Source of the DNA: Solimonas sp. | GTDB lineage: Bacteria > Pseudomonadota > Gammaproteobacteria > Nevskiales > Nevskiaceae | Reading direction: 5' to 3' | Assembly (NCBI GenBank): GCA_030149365.1 | Contig: JASBRP010000069.1 | Coordinates: forward strand, 89,396-153,395 | DNA length: 64,000 bases | Shown: one piece after another, positions 41,354 to 50,884 of the stretch | How positions within the stretch are numbered: the stretch's first letter is position 1 | How the letters are laid out: each line of letters starts with the position of its first letter | The notes under the pieces: generated by a model | Told to the model about the DNA's origin: nothing | What the model saw: the letters and a program-made list of their open reading frames with translations, nothing else | Database searches by the model: none | Program-made: the position numbers and the translations under genes

Positions 41354-44232
41354 TGCGCGCCACCCTGCTGCTGGCCCTGACGCTGGCCCTGTCCGCCTGC
41401 ACCGGCCGTAGCGATTCCGTGGACGGCGAGGCCGGCGGCAATCCGCCGGCCGGCGCCTCCAAGATCAAGGCCGGCGTCGGCGTGGCCGACATGACGGCCG
41501 ACGTCGGCTACTGCGCCGGCCAGTACTGCGAGTACGCCACCGACACGCTCGGCGGCCTCATCAATGGCGACTTCGATCCCTTCCTGACGCACAAGCTCAA
41601 GCACGCCAGCTACGGCGTGCAGTCGCGCCCCACCGCGCGCGCCATCGTCGTGGAAGGCAGCAACGGCAAGCGCATCGCGCTGCTGAAGACCGACAACTAC
41701 CTGGCGCAGGACATGCTGCTGCGCCGCGTCGGCCAGTTGCTGGACCAGGGCGACTCCGGCATCGGCTACGACCAGATCCTCTACCACGTCACCCACGACC
41801 ACACCTCCGCCTACGCCTCGACCTTGGCCGTGGGCCTGTTCGTGTTCCAGGACGTGTTCGACGCGCGCTTCTTCGAGCACCAGGCGCGCGCCATGGCCGG
41901 CGCCATCGAGACCGCCGCGGCCAACCTCAAGCCGGCGCGCATGGGCGCCACCGAGATCCACCACCGCGTCTACAAGGGCAACGTGGTGCGCACCGCCACC
42001 GCCGACGACGGCACGCCCGCCGGCTACCCGCGCGAGTACAACGACCACGGCCTGGTGGTGATGCGCTTCGACGACCTCAGCGACCCGGCGCAGCCCCGGC
42101 CGCTGGCGGTCTGGGTCAACTGGGGCGAGCACCCGGAGAGCCTGGACCCGCACGACCTGCACAGCGCCGACTACCTCGGTCCGCTGGAACGCTTCATCGA
42201 CCGCGAGATCGGCGCGCCGCTGGTGTTCAGCCAGGGCGACGTCGGCAGCGCCGAGAACAGCGGCGACCCTGAGGAACTGCTCGACGACCAGGCCCGCGTC
42301 TGCGGCCGCTGGAAGGGCGATGCCGAAGCCCCGGAGCGCAACGACTGCCCGCCCGGCCAGGGCGTGATCCGCGACTGGCAGCATTCCGGCTACGTGCAGA
42401 CCGAGCGCAACGCGCGCTTCCTGGCCGACGACATCAAGAAGGCCTGGCAGCAGATCGGCAGCTCGCAGGCGCGCGTGCCGCTGTCCGGCGACTTCGAGGT
42501 GGACCACCTCACGTCCTGGGTGCCGGGCCCGCTGTCGCATCCGTATCCCAGCGTATCCAACTGCCGCACCGAGCCCACCGTGGGCGGCGACATCGGCGTG
42601 CCGGTGATCGGCCTGCCGGACTGCACGCGCATCCAGATTCCGGGCGCCGATCCGATCCTCGGCCGCGCGGGCCAGCTCTATGCGCTGCTCAAGTCCGAGA
42701 ACATCCCGGTGCCGGACCACTACGACGCGCCCTCGATCGGCGTCGTGGAGGAAAACCTGCGGCTCAAGCTGCAGACCTTCCGCCTGGGTGACGTGCTGCT
42801 GGCCTCCTGTGCCTGCGAGGCCCAGTCCGACCTGATACTCAACCTGGAGTCGCGGCTCAACCGCACGCGCGGCGACATCTACGCCGGCTTCGACTGGGCC
42901 TGCCTGATCCCCGAGTTCAAGGACGACCCGGCCTACGCGCAGGCCTGCGCGATCCAGAAGACCCATTTCGATCCGGACGATCCGGAGAACGCCACCACGA
43001 TCCCCGGCGACAACTTCACGCCCGAGGCCATCGCGCGCATGCGGGCCCAGGTGCACAACGACGCGCGCGGCTGGGACCTGCCGCAGAGCGCCCTGGCCGC
43101 CAACAGCGAGCCCACGGACGTCACCAAGATCTGGGGCAACTTTACGCGCGAGGAAGTACAGGACCTCGACGCCCCGGGCTACAAGCTCGCCGTGGGCATC
43201 GGCCATGCGGGCGACTACAACGGCTATACGCTGAGCTACCGCGAGTACATGAACCGCGACAGCTACCGCAAGGCACTGACCTCCTACGGCGCACATACCG
43301 CCGACTACATGGCCACGCGCCTGGTGCGCATGGCGGCCCGCATGCAGGGCGGCGCCGCGCTGTCCGGCGAGCTGCTCGATCCGCTGGCGGCGGTGGACGA
43401 ACTGCGCCAGCAGATCGTGTCCACCACCGTCGGCGCGCTCAGCGGCGCGGCCTACGATCTCTGGAACGCCGGCTTGCCGAACGATTCCGGCACGCCCGAG
43501 GCGCTGCGGCAGCCGCAAGGCATCACGCGCTTCCAGGCCGCGCACTTCCAGTGGCGTGGCGGCTCCACCGCGGTGGACAACCCGCGCGTGCGCGTGGAGC
43601 GCGAGTCCGCGCCGGGCGTGTGGCTGCCGCATGCCGACCAGAGCGGCGAGATCCCCGTGCGCGTCGAGTTCCCCGACGGCCTGCCCGGCGTGTTGCGCAC
43701 CTACACCGGCATGCAGGAGTGGGTCTGGAGCGCCAGCTACGAGGCCTACACCGCCTTCCCCGCGCGCCTCGGCAGCACGGCTCCCGGCAACTACCGCTTC
43801 TGCGTGGAGGGCAGGTCGCGCCAGTCCTTCGCCACCGTGCCCTATGCCTTCTGCTCCGAGCCCTTCGCGGTATCGGTGTGGGACGGCATCGGCTTCGCCA
43901 ATGCTGCGGCCGGTGCCGATTCGGTGGGCTTCGACGTGGCCGACATCGTCTATCCGCGCAGCTACGAGGGCAGCCCTTTTCCTTTCGTTTCCGATAACGG
44001 CGATCCGCGCATCTGCGACCAGTGCAGCTTCCGCCCCTGGGCGCAGCGCGGCTGGTTCCAGCGCGCGGAACTGCTGGTGACACGCGCCGGTGGCGCGAGC
44101 GAAACCCTGGCCGCGTCCTGCAATGCGCAGGGCAAGGCCTGCCGCGTCGGCGTGAAGCTGGGCGACGGCGACCGTGCGCGCATCCGCGCGTACGACCAGG
44201 ACGGCAACACCGGCACGCACGAACTGCGCTGA
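41353..44232 (+). CDS. second, larger ceramidase-like lipoprotein
   Basis: Lipoprotein of 959 residues with lipobox LSAC. A ceramidase-like region begins at IKAGVGVADMTADVGY. The expected residues are in order: THDHTSAY (about 153-160), NWGEHPESLD (about 256-265), CEAQSDLIL (about 493) and GDYNGYTLSYREYM (about 622-635). Long inserts, and a C-terminal beta-rich region from about residue 720, are not found in the standard enzyme. Whether it hydrolyses ceramide or another amide is unknown. It is translationally coupled to the preceding gene. Confidence 0.75.
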   Translation: MRATLLLALTLALSACTGRSDSVDGEAGGNPPAGASKIKAGVGVADMTADVGYCAGQYCEYATDTLGGLINGDFDPFLTHKLKHASYGVQSRPTARAIVVEGSNGKRIALLKTDNYLAQDMLLRRVGQLLDQGDSGIGYDQILYHVTHDHTSAYASTLAVGLFVFQDVFDARFFEHQARAMAGAIETAAANLKPARMGATEIHHRVYKGNVVRTATADDGTPAGYPREYNDHGLVVMRFDDLSDPAQPRPLAVWVNWGEHPESLDPHDLHSADYLGPLERFIDREIGAPLVFSQGDVGSAENSGDPEELLDDQARVCGRWKGDAEAPERNDCPPGQGVIRDWQHSGYVQTERNARFLADDIKKAWQQIGSSQARVPLSGDFEVDHLTSWVPGPLSHPYPSVSNCRTEPTVGGDIGVPVIGLPDCTRIQIPGADPILGRAGQLYALLKSENIPVPDHYDAPSIGVVEENLRLKLQTFRLGDVLLASCACEAQSDLILNLESRLNRTRGDIYAGFDWACLIPEFKDDPAYAQACAIQKTHFDPDDPENATTIPGDNFTPEAIARMRAQVHNDARGWDLPQSALAANSEPTDVTKIWGNFTREEVQDLDAPGYKLAVGIGHAGDYNGYTLSYREYMNRDSYRKALTSYGAHTADYMATRLVRMAARMQGGAALSGELLDPLAAVDELRQQIVSTTVGALSGAAYDLWNAGLPNDSGTPEALRQPQGITRFQAAHFQWRGGSTAVDNPRVRVERESAPGVWLPHADQSGEIPVRVEFPDGLPGVLRTYTGMQEWVWSASYEAYTAFPARLGSTAPGNYRFCVEGRSRQSFATVPYAFCSEPFAVSVWDGIGFANAAAGADSVGFDVADIVYPRSYEGSPFPFVSDNGDPRICDQCSFRPWAQRGWFQRAELLVTRAGGASETLAASCNAQGKACRVGVKLGDGDRARIRAYDQDGNTGTHELR

Positions 44233-44682
44233 CGGTGCCGGGGCAGGCCTGCGGTGCGTCGGGGGGCGCGCCGCAGGCCCTGTTTTTTCTGCGGCGCGAG
44301 CGGTCTCGCCGCGTGACTGACAAAAGTCGAAATTTACTATCGGGCCTCTTGCCGGACCGGTCCTAGACTCGAAGCCATACGAAATACAGCGATGCCGGGC
44401 ATGACCCAGGCATCCGGGTGGGAGGAGAGGCGGGAGCAGCCGGCGCGTATCCAGCGATGGATACGCGCCGTGCCTGGGGCCGCCGCGGGGAGGGTGGATG
44501 CCGAAGCAGTTCATCGTGCTGCGCCGCGCAGCTTCGCGGGTGCCGTGGCGCTGCGCGGTCGCTCGGCCCCAGGGGCCGCTCTTTCTTGCCCGGTGGGCAT
44601 CGTGAAGTCGCGCGGTTTCGCGGCAATGGTTATTCCCCGTGACACGAAGGGGACACCGGCTCGTGCAACGTCGGGGGGCGTT
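44233..44682. other. intergenic region upstream of the GH92 gene
   Basis: Apart from the GTCGA-ATTTACTAT/CTAGACTC element at 44326-44370 and the leader of the GH92 gene, nothing gene-like is supported. The frame of the GH92 gene is open through part of this stretch, but the translation looks non-coding (arginine/alanine-rich). Confidence 0.5.
44326..44370 (+). promoter_or_regulatory. upstream element of the GH92 gene
   Basis: GTCGAAATTTACTAT at 44326-44340, 22 bases, then CTAGACTC at 44363-44370. Same blocks and near-identical spacing as at 39365-39407. Confidence 0.55.
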
Positions 44683-47016
44683 TTGCGGGACCGGACTTTA
44701 TTCGGGGTGCTGATGGCGGCGCTGCTGCTGTCGGCCTGCGGCGCACGCAGCAACGCGCCGGGTGCCGGTGGCGGCGCGCGCGATGACAGCGCCGATCCGC
44801 CGGCGGTGGCGCGCGAAGACCTGGCCGCCTACGTCGATCCGTTCATCGGCAGCTTTCCGCCCGGCTTCGTCAACCCGGGCCCGTTCGCGCCCTTCGGCAT
44901 GGTGCAGCCGGGCCCGGATACCGAGGGGCCGCTGAACTACGGCGGCTACTCGGTGCAGAACCTGCTGGTCACTGGATTCTCGCAGGTGCATATGTCCGCG
45001 GGCGCGCCCAAGGGCGGGCAGTTTGCGCTGCTGCCGTTCACCGGCGAGCTGACGCCGGGTGACCTGTCGCAGATCGGCTGGCCCAATCCGGTGCCGGCCT
45101 ATGCCTCGCCGCTGAATCCGCTGGATCATCATGCCGAGGTGGGCTACTACCGCGTCGGCCTGCTGCGCTACGGCACCACCGCCGAGATCACCGCCAGCGA
45201 GCGCGTGGCGCTGCACCGCTACCGCTACACCCTGGGCGCGCCGCGCCTGCTGCTGGACGTCTCGCGCGATCTCGCCGGCTACCACCCGGCGCGTGCCCAA
45301 CTGCAGCCGGACGGCACGCTCAGCGGCAGCGTCGATACCGGCGACGGCTATACGCTGTACTTCGCGCTGCAGCTGGACGCGCCATTCCGCGTCGCCACGC
45401 GCGAGGGCCAAGCGCTGCAACCGGGCGTCACGGTGGAGGGCGAGCGCTTGGCGCTACTGCTGGACTTCGACGAGGCGCCGCGCACGCTGCAGGCGCGCAT
45501 CGCCGTGTCCTACACCGACCTCGCCGGGGCGCGGCGCAATCTCGCCGAACTGCCGCACTGGGATTTCGAGGCGCAGCGCCAGCGGCTGCGCGAGCAGTGG
45601 CAGGGCGAGCTGGCTCGCGTGGAAGTGGAGGGCGGCACTTCATTGCAGCGCCGCTCGCTGTACACCGCGATGTACCGCATCCAGCAATTCCCCAACCTGC
45701 ACGGCGACATCGATGGCCGCTACCGCGGGCCGGACAACGCCATTCACGCCTCGGCCCGCCCGCACTACAGCCAGTACTCGCTGTGGGACAGCTACCGCGG
45801 CCAGAACCAGATGCTGGCCGAGATCCAGCCCGCGCGTTATCGCGACATGCTGCGCTCGCTGCTGGACTTCCATGCGCAGGGCGGCCGGCTGCCGCGCTGG
45901 CAGCAGGGCCCGGTGGACGCCGGGCACATGTCTGGCGATCCGGTGATCCCCTTCATCGGCGAGGGCTGGTGCCGCGGCCTGGTGCCCGCCGCCGAGCGAG
46001 CGCCGCTGCTGGCCGCGATGCAGGCGCTGGAGCGCTCGCGCCGCGAGGCGCTGGCACCGGGCTACCTGCCGGTGGAGAAGCCGGGCAATCCCTTCGAGGT
46101 GTTCGTCGGCGGTGCGCGCGAGGCCGGCACCACGCTGGAGTACGGCCTGGCCGACTTCGCGTTGGCGCTGATGACGGCCAGCAGCGGCGATGCCGCCGAG
46201 GCGCAGCGCCTGGCGCAGCAGTCGCTCAACTACCGCAACCTGCTGGACCCGCAGAGCGGCTTCATCCGCCCGCGCCATGACGACGGCAGCTGGCTAACGC
46301 CATTCCTGCCCGAGCTGCCCTACGGCTTCCAGGAGGGCACCTCCTGGCAGTACAGCTGGCTGGCGATGCACGACCTGCCGGGACTGTTCGAACGCATGGG
46401 CGGCAACGCCGAGGTGCAGCGCCGGCTTGATACCTTCTTCCTTCTGCCGGCCAACCTGTTGCCCGGTGCCTGGCCCTTCGTGCAGAACCAGCTGACGGTG
46501 TTCGGCCTGTTCTACTACGGCAACCAGTACGCGCCCGGCAACGAGCACGACCTGCAGGCGCCGTATCTCTACAACTACGCCGGCGCGCCCTGGAAGACGC
46601 AGGTGGTGGCGCGCTCCGCCGCTGCGCTCTATGCGCCCACGCCGCTGGGCCTGCCGGGCAACGACGATCTCGGCGCGCTGTCGGGCTGGCTGGCCTGGAC
46701 CCTGATCGGGCTCTACCCGATGAATCCCGGCGCCCCGCTGGCAGTGGTGGGCAGTCCGGCCTTCGAGAAGGTCACGCTGCATCGCCCGGGCGGCAACCTG
46801 GTGATCGAGGCGCCGGGCGCGGGCCCGCTGCAGCCCTTCGTCACCGGGCTGTCACTGGAGGGGGAAGAGATCGACGGCAGCTGGTTGCTGTTGCCGCGCG
46901 GGGCCGCCACGGTGCGGCTGCAGACGGCGGCGTTACCCGATACGGACTGGGCGGCGGATTCCGCGCCACCCTCGCTCAGCGGCAGCGCGCTGGAAGCTTT
47001 CGGCTGCCGCCCCTGA
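44683..47016 (+). CDS. GH92 family glycosidase lipoprotein (alpha-mannosidase type)
   Basis: Lipoprotein of about 777 residues. The signal runs into a lipobox (LLLSAC). GH92 motifs: VDPFIGSFPPGFVNPGPFAPFGMVQPGPDT near the start, SVQNLLVTGFSQVHMSAG, then SLWDSYRGQNQM, and the C-terminal LPGNDDLGALSGWLAWTLIGLYPMNPG with GSPAFEKVTL. Family members are calcium-dependent exo-alpha-mannosidases. TTG at 44683, behind GGGGGG, gives the ideal signal peptide; ATG 44626 or 44713 are alternatives. It follows the ceramidase-like operon on the same strand. Confidence 0.88.
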   Translation: MRDRTLFGVLMAALLLSACGARSNAPGAGGGARDDSADPPAVAREDLAAYVDPFIGSFPPGFVNPGPFAPFGMVQPGPDTEGPLNYGGYSVQNLLVTGFSQVHMSAGAPKGGQFALLPFTGELTPGDLSQIGWPNPVPAYASPLNPLDHHAEVGYYRVGLLRYGTTAEITASERVALHRYRYTLGAPRLLLDVSRDLAGYHPARAQLQPDGTLSGSVDTGDGYTLYFALQLDAPFRVATREGQALQPGVTVEGERLALLLDFDEAPRTLQARIAVSYTDLAGARRNLAELPHWDFEAQRQRLREQWQGELARVEVEGGTSLQRRSLYTAMYRIQQFPNLHGDIDGRYRGPDNAIHASARPHYSQYSLWDSYRGQNQMLAEIQPARYRDMLRSLLDFHAQGGRLPRWQQGPVDAGHMSGDPVIPFIGEGWCRGLVPAAERAPLLAAMQALERSRREALAPGYLPVEKPGNPFEVFVGGAREAGTTLEYGLADFALALMTASSGDAAEAQRLAQQSLNYRNLLDPQSGFIRPRHDDGSWLTPFLPELPYGFQEGTSWQYSWLAMHDLPGLFERMGGNAEVQRRLDTFFLLPANLLPGAWPFVQNQLTVFGLFYYGNQYAPGNEHDLQAPYLYNYAGAPWKTQVVARSAAALYAPTPLGLPGNDDLGALSGWLAWTLIGLYPMNPGAPLAVVGSPAFEKVTLHRPGGNLVIEAPGAGPLQPFVTGLSLEGEEIDGSWLLLPRGAATVRLQTAALPDTDWAADSAPPSLSGSALEAFGCRP

Positions 47017-47094
47017 GGGCGCTCAGAGAACAGGAGATCCGGAACATGGCCCGCACCGACCCTGCGGGCGGCGCGGGGTGGGCTCAGACGCGCT

Positions 47095-47328
47095 TCAGGC
47101 GCGCTCGCGGCCCTTGACCAACGCCACCCGGCGCCGCGGCGTCGCGGCGCCCATCCAGGCGCTGACCTGTTCGATCACGAATACCGCCATGCCCAGCAGC
47201 AGCCAGACCTGCCAGCCACCCGGCTGGACGAACAGCAGGTCCATCAGCGCGCGGAACATCAGCGGCACGGCGACCAGCGCGGCCAGCAGGCCCAGGACGA
47301 TGGCGGCGGCGGTGAGTTGGTTCTTCAT
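47095..47328 (-). CDS. small two-helix membrane protein
   Basis: Protein of 77 residues with two hydrophobic helices (LTAAAIVLGLLAALVAVPLMF and VWLLLGMAVFVIEQV) and a basic tail. ATG 47328 has GGGGAA upstream; a second ATG lies two codons earlier at 47334. No family recognised. It is convergent with the GH92 gene. Confidence 0.55.
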   Translation of the reverse strand: MKNQLTAAAIVLGLLAALVAVPLMFRALMDLLFVQPGGWQVWLLLGMAVFVIEQVSAWMGAATPRRRVALVKGRERA

Positions 47329-47651
47329 GTTCATTTCCCCGTGGGTTTCGGGGCTTGCAGCGCAAGCTCCTTGCCAACCCGAACATGGCGGCATCGTCAG
47401 GTATTTCTGTCAAGATTTCAGTTACCTGCGTCACAGCCGGCCGAGACGGTCCGACCGACGGGCGTGCAGCCCGCATGCCGCCCGGAAAGTTCATCGTGCA
47501 GAAAGCACGGGCTTCAGACGCGACGTGAAGCGCTGCTGAACGGGGCACTGAGGGGAGAAATCGGGCTGTCCGCCCGCTCGCGGCGACACCATCAAGCCGG
47601 GTGCAGCGCTCAGCCCGCGCCGGGCGGGACGCAGGGACTACGGAAGAGGGC
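47329..47651. other. intergenic stretch without a supported gene
   Basis: Contains an AT-richer patch (47400-47425) with a minus-strand TTGACA (47414 to 47409) that could serve the small membrane protein gene. Nothing else is supported. Confidence 0.4.
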
Positions 47652-47849
47652 TCAGGCCGCCTTGGCGGGTTGCTGCAGCAGCTGCAGGCCGCGGGCCGTA
47701 ACCAGGTGGCGGCCGCTACCGGCGCGGATCAGCAGGCCGAGCTGCTGCAGGCGGGCCAGCACAGGCAGGCCGGCATCGGAGACGGAGGCGCCGCGGGCGG
47801 CGCGCAGGAGGCACTGCCACTCGGGCAGTTGGAGGTAAGGATGGTCCAT
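47652..47849 (-). CDS. small protein with winged-helix-like sequence
   Basis: ORF of 65 residues (MDHPYLQLPEWQCLLRAARG, then LPVLARLQQLGLLIRAGSGRHLVTARGLQLL). The second half looks like a helix followed by a wing, as in small DNA-binding domains. It begins 30 bases after the TetR stop on the same strand. Length and composition leave doubt. Confidence 0.45.
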   Translation of the reverse strand: MDHPYLQLPEWQCLLRAARGASVSDAGLPVLARLQQLGLLIRAGSGRHLVTARGLQLLQQPAKAA

Positions 47850-47879
47850 GATGATTCCAGTCGAGCAACAGCCATGCCA

Positions 47880-48533
47880 TCAGGCCTGGCCGTGGCGACC
47901 CAGTCCCTGGAACAGCATGTCTATGTAGGTTTCCAGGTAGACCCTGGGATCGATGGAAGGTTTCTCGAACAGACCCAAGGAGTGCTGCCAGATGGTCAGC
48001 AGGGTCAGCGGGGCGGTCACCACGGCGAGGTAGGCCTCGGGGTCGATGTCGCGCAGCTCGCCGCGCTCGATGCCCCGCCGCAGCAGGCGCAGCCAGAAGG
48101 CGCGTCCGCGCTGCATGACCTCCTCGCAATAGAAGTGGCCCAGTTCGGGGAAGTTGCGGCACTCCGAGACCAGCAGCTTGAGGATGCCCCGGCTGGCGGA
48201 ACGGCTGCTGTCCTCCAGCCAGTTGGCCGCGATCAGGCGCAGCATGTCGCGCGTGCTGCGGTCGGAGCGCTCCATGACCTCCTCGGCGAACTGCAGCTTG
48301 GGCTGCACTGCCAGGCGGATGGCCGCGCGCATCAGCTCTTCCTTGGACCCGTAGTAGAGGTAGATGGTGCCCTTGCTGACCCCCGCGCGCTGGGCCACGT
48401 CCTCCAGCCGGGTGGAGGCATAACCCCGCTCCACGAACAGCTCCAGCGCGGCCTGCACCAGCTCGCCCGGGCGGGCTTCGCTGCGGCGGGACCAGCGGGC
48501 GGGTCGTTTTTCGGTGGCGACAGTCATGTGCAT
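47880..48533 (-). CDS. TetR/AcrR family regulator
   Basis: Repressor of 217 residues with an N-terminal DNA-binding domain (LVQAALELFVERGYASTRLEDVAQRAGVSKGTIYLYYGSKEEL). The C-terminal domain (LLRRGIERGELRDIDPEAYLAVVTAPLTLLTIWQHSL) resembles the TetR_C group often linked to efflux or lipid genes. It sits just downstream of the DUF1302 gene on the same strand but beyond a terminator. The 16-base inverted repeat upstream of that gene is a possible target. Confidence 0.9.
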   Translation of the reverse strand: MHMTVATEKRPARWSRRSEARPGELVQAALELFVERGYASTRLEDVAQRAGVSKGTIYLYYGSKEELMRAAIRLAVQPKLQFAEEVMERSDRSTRDMLRLIAANWLEDSSRSASRGILKLLVSECRNFPELGHFYCEEVMQRGRAFWLRLLRRGIERGELRDIDPEAYLAVVTAPLTLLTIWQHSLGLFEKPSIDPRVYLETYIDMLFQGLGRHGQA

Positions 48534-48585
48534 TTGTACTCCAAGCGCGGCACGGCGACGACCCCCCTGAATAGGGCGCGCAAAA

Positions 48586-48618
48586 TAAAAAAAGGCGCTC
48601 GCCGGGGCGAACGCCTTT
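48586..48618 (-). terminator. intrinsic terminator of the DUF1302 gene
   Basis: On the minus strand an AAAGGCG...CGCCTTT stem with a G+C core is followed by a T-rich run (TTTTTTTATTTT). It lies about 22 bases past the stop. Confidence 0.75.
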
Positions 48619-48639
48619 GGGTACAGCGCCCGGTTCGGG

Positions 48640-50568
48640 TCAGAACAGGTACTTCATCGTGAACGCGGCAAAGTCACGGTCAGCGTAGGGCCGCTTGCGG
48701 AAGTGCGGGTCGCCCAGGTAGGCGTTGTAGCTGACGCCCACCGTGAATTGCTGCAGGCGGGTGAAGTTGGCGCCCACGCTGGCGCGGCGGTCGCCCTCGC
48801 CCATCAGCGAGCCCAGGCCTGACAGCATCGAGGACTGGCCGTCGCCGATGCCCTGCCAGAACAGCGGGATCTGCAGGTCCCAGCCGTCGATCACGTTCTT
48901 GCGGTCGATCAGCACCAGCAGCGAGTAGCCCCAGGCGTCGGTGTTGTAGGTCAGGTCGTTGGAGCAGCTGGTGGGGCCGCAGGCGGCGTCCACGTCCAGC
49001 ACATGGATGTAGCTGGCTTCGCTCACCACGGTGAGTGCGTCCCAGAACAGCGCCGGGCCGACCGTGTAGAGACCCGACAGCAGGCCCTGCACCACGTCGC
49101 CGCGGCTCGGCGTGGGCACCGGGCCCAGCAGGCCGCCGTCCACGTCCACCAGCAGGTCGATGCCCTCGCGCAGGATCGCCTCGCCACCCACGCTGACGCC
49201 GAACAGCGTCGTGGAGAAGCTCATGGCGGTCATGTCGATGCCGTCGAAGTAGCGGATGTTGTAGGTGGTGGGCACCTTCAGGCCCAGCGCCTGCGTCGTC
49301 AGGTCCGGCAGGCCGCCGATGCCGGGCAGCAGCACGGCGTAGTCGTAGTTCTGCACCGGCGCCGGCGTGGTGTTGTGGTAGCGCAGGCGGTAGAGGCCGA
49401 CATTGGTCTCCGGCGTCACCTGGTACTTCAGGCCCGCACCCCATTGGCCGTGATCGCTGGGGCGGATATCGTGCTTGCGCTCCACGTTGATGTAGCGCGG
49501 CACGTTCGGCTGCGGGATCAGGCCCAGCGGCAGGTTGAGGTCCGGCAGGATCGGGTCCAGCCGGTCGAGCAGGCCGCCGAGCAGGCCGGTGACGCCCTGG
49601 ATCGGCAGGTTCAGGTTGAGCAGGTCGTTGAGCAGGTCCACCGTCTCGGGCAGGTCCGAGGACAGCAGGTTCAGGTCCGAGAGGTTGGCCAGGTACAGCG
49701 GGTTCTCGATGCCCCAGATGAACTGCGCGCCGGGGCCCACCACGTCGCTGACCGAGAAGAACTCGCCCACCGGATTGAGCTCGGTCTCCTTGTACTCCAG
49801 CTTGTACTGGCCCAGCAGGGTCAGCTTGCTGTTGAGCGCGAACTGCATCGACACCTGGTTCACCGGCAGCAGGATGCTCTTCACGTCCGCGCCCGGCACC
49901 GCCGCCTTGGTGGCGTCGGCCGGCGACTGCGCCAGCGCGATACCGGAGAAGAACAGGCTCTCGCCCCAGGCCGCGATATGGCGGCCTATGCGCAGGTTCA
50001 GCGCGCCCTCGTCACCCACGTACCAGGAGCCGTAGGCATAGGCGTCCAGCAGGCGCGCACGGCGGCCGTCGTAGAACGCCGCGTCGTCCGAGAATGCCTG
50101 CGGGTCACCTTCGAAAGGGAAGTTGTGGCGCCCTTCGGTGCGGTTCAGCGTCTCGGGCGAATCGTTGTGGTTGTAGCCGCGGTAGGCGCGGTCGTAGAAG
50201 GCGTCGCCGCGCAGCAGCACGCCGTAGTCGCCGCGGCTCAGCTGGAGCTCGCCCAGCAGCGACACGCGATTGTTGACGATGTCGCCCTTGCGGAAGTTGC
50301 GGTCGCCGTCGTCGTAGTTGTTCGACTCGTTGAACTTGATGAAGTCCGGGATCGGGATCTTCGGGCTCGGCGGCGTGTTGATAATGCCGTCATGCGGGCT
50401 CTCCGTGCGCACTGCCAGGGCATAGCTGCCCTGCAACTGGTAGCTGCCCTCCAGCCCGAACATCTCGAAGGAACCGGCGGTGGCGGGGGCCACCCATCCG
50501 GCAGCCAGCAACAGGGTAGCGGGCGCAGCCAGGCGCGGCGGGCGGGCGGGGGGACGGCTCGGCGACAT
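48640..50568 (-). CDS. DUF1302 family outer-membrane protein
   Basis: Exported protein of 642 residues: signal peptide, then a long beta-rich sequence typical of DUF1302 (GLEGSYQLQGSYALAVRTE near the start, LRIGRHIAAWGESLFFSGIALAQSPADAT in the middle). The C-terminus ends in AAFTMKYLF, with a terminal phenylalanine as in outer-membrane barrels. In other bacteria DUF1302 genes pair with DUF1329 and lipid or alkane degradation genes; no DUF1329 gene is visible here. ATG 50568 has GGAGGAAG upstream and is preferred to 50580. Confidence 0.88.
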   Translation of the reverse strand: MSPSRPPARPPRLAAPATLLLAAGWVAPATAGSFEMFGLEGSYQLQGSYALAVRTESPHDGIINTPPSPKIPIPDFIKFNESNNYDDGDRNFRKGDIVNNRVSLLGELQLSRGDYGVLLRGDAFYDRAYRGYNHNDSPETLNRTEGRHNFPFEGDPQAFSDDAAFYDGRRARLLDAYAYGSWYVGDEGALNLRIGRHIAAWGESLFFSGIALAQSPADATKAAVPGADVKSILLPVNQVSMQFALNSKLTLLGQYKLEYKETELNPVGEFFSVSDVVGPGAQFIWGIENPLYLANLSDLNLLSSDLPETVDLLNDLLNLNLPIQGVTGLLGGLLDRLDPILPDLNLPLGLIPQPNVPRYINVERKHDIRPSDHGQWGAGLKYQVTPETNVGLYRLRYHNTTPAPVQNYDYAVLLPGIGGLPDLTTQALGLKVPTTYNIRYFDGIDMTAMSFSTTLFGVSVGGEAILREGIDLLVDVDGGLLGPVPTPSRGDVVQGLLSGLYTVGPALFWDALTVVSEASYIHVLDVDAACGPTSCSNDLTYNTDAWGYSLLVLIDRKNVIDGWDLQIPLFWQGIGDGQSSMLSGLGSLMGEGDRRASVGANFTRLQQFTVGVSYNAYLGDPHFRKRPYADRDFAAFTMKYLF

Positions 50569-50884
50569 CTCTTCCTCCATGGAAATCGCCGGTCCGCCGC
50601 GCTTGGCGCAGCGGCCGGTGTTTAATTGACCATGGGGATAGTTGCATCGCCGGTAGGATTTAACCTACTTAAATCGCAGTAGTTTTTCCCTGAGCGGTAT
50701 TGCTGGGGGGATGAGCGGTGGGTTTTGTCCCCTGCGGAATGTGGGGCTTTCGAGACCGCCGGATTGCCGCAGCCGCGGGCACTCGCAAGCGCCTACGAGG
50801 GCCTGCTGGAGACCTTCCGCTACGCGCGGCGACGCATCAGGATGGCCGTGAAACCCACGGCGCCGCGACCCCAGGAGATTCCGC
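50569..50884. other. divergent promoter region between the DUF1302 and DUF1003 genes
   Basis: Apart from the palindrome at 50653-50668 and the AT-rich patch around it (50636-50690), which probably carries the DUF1302 promoter, no gene is supported. The plus-strand frame running from 50725 reads as a shadow of DUF1003. Confidence 0.45.
50653..50668. promoter_or_regulatory. possible operator upstream of DUF1302
   Basis: Inverted repeat GTAGG-ATTTAA-CCTAC, about 85 bases upstream of the DUF1302 start. Suitable for a dimeric repressor such as the nearby TetR. Confidence 0.45.

Noticed and set aside
41080..44514. 1144-residue open frame on the minus strand
   Set aside because: It lies opposite two clear lipoprotein genes. 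Its translation is rich in Ala, Arg, Gly, His and Val with no motif, as expected for a shadow in G+C-rich DNA.
49003..50625. 540-residue plus-strand open frame
   Set aside because: Shadow of the DUF1302 gene, with low-complexity Gln/Val/Arg composition and no domain.
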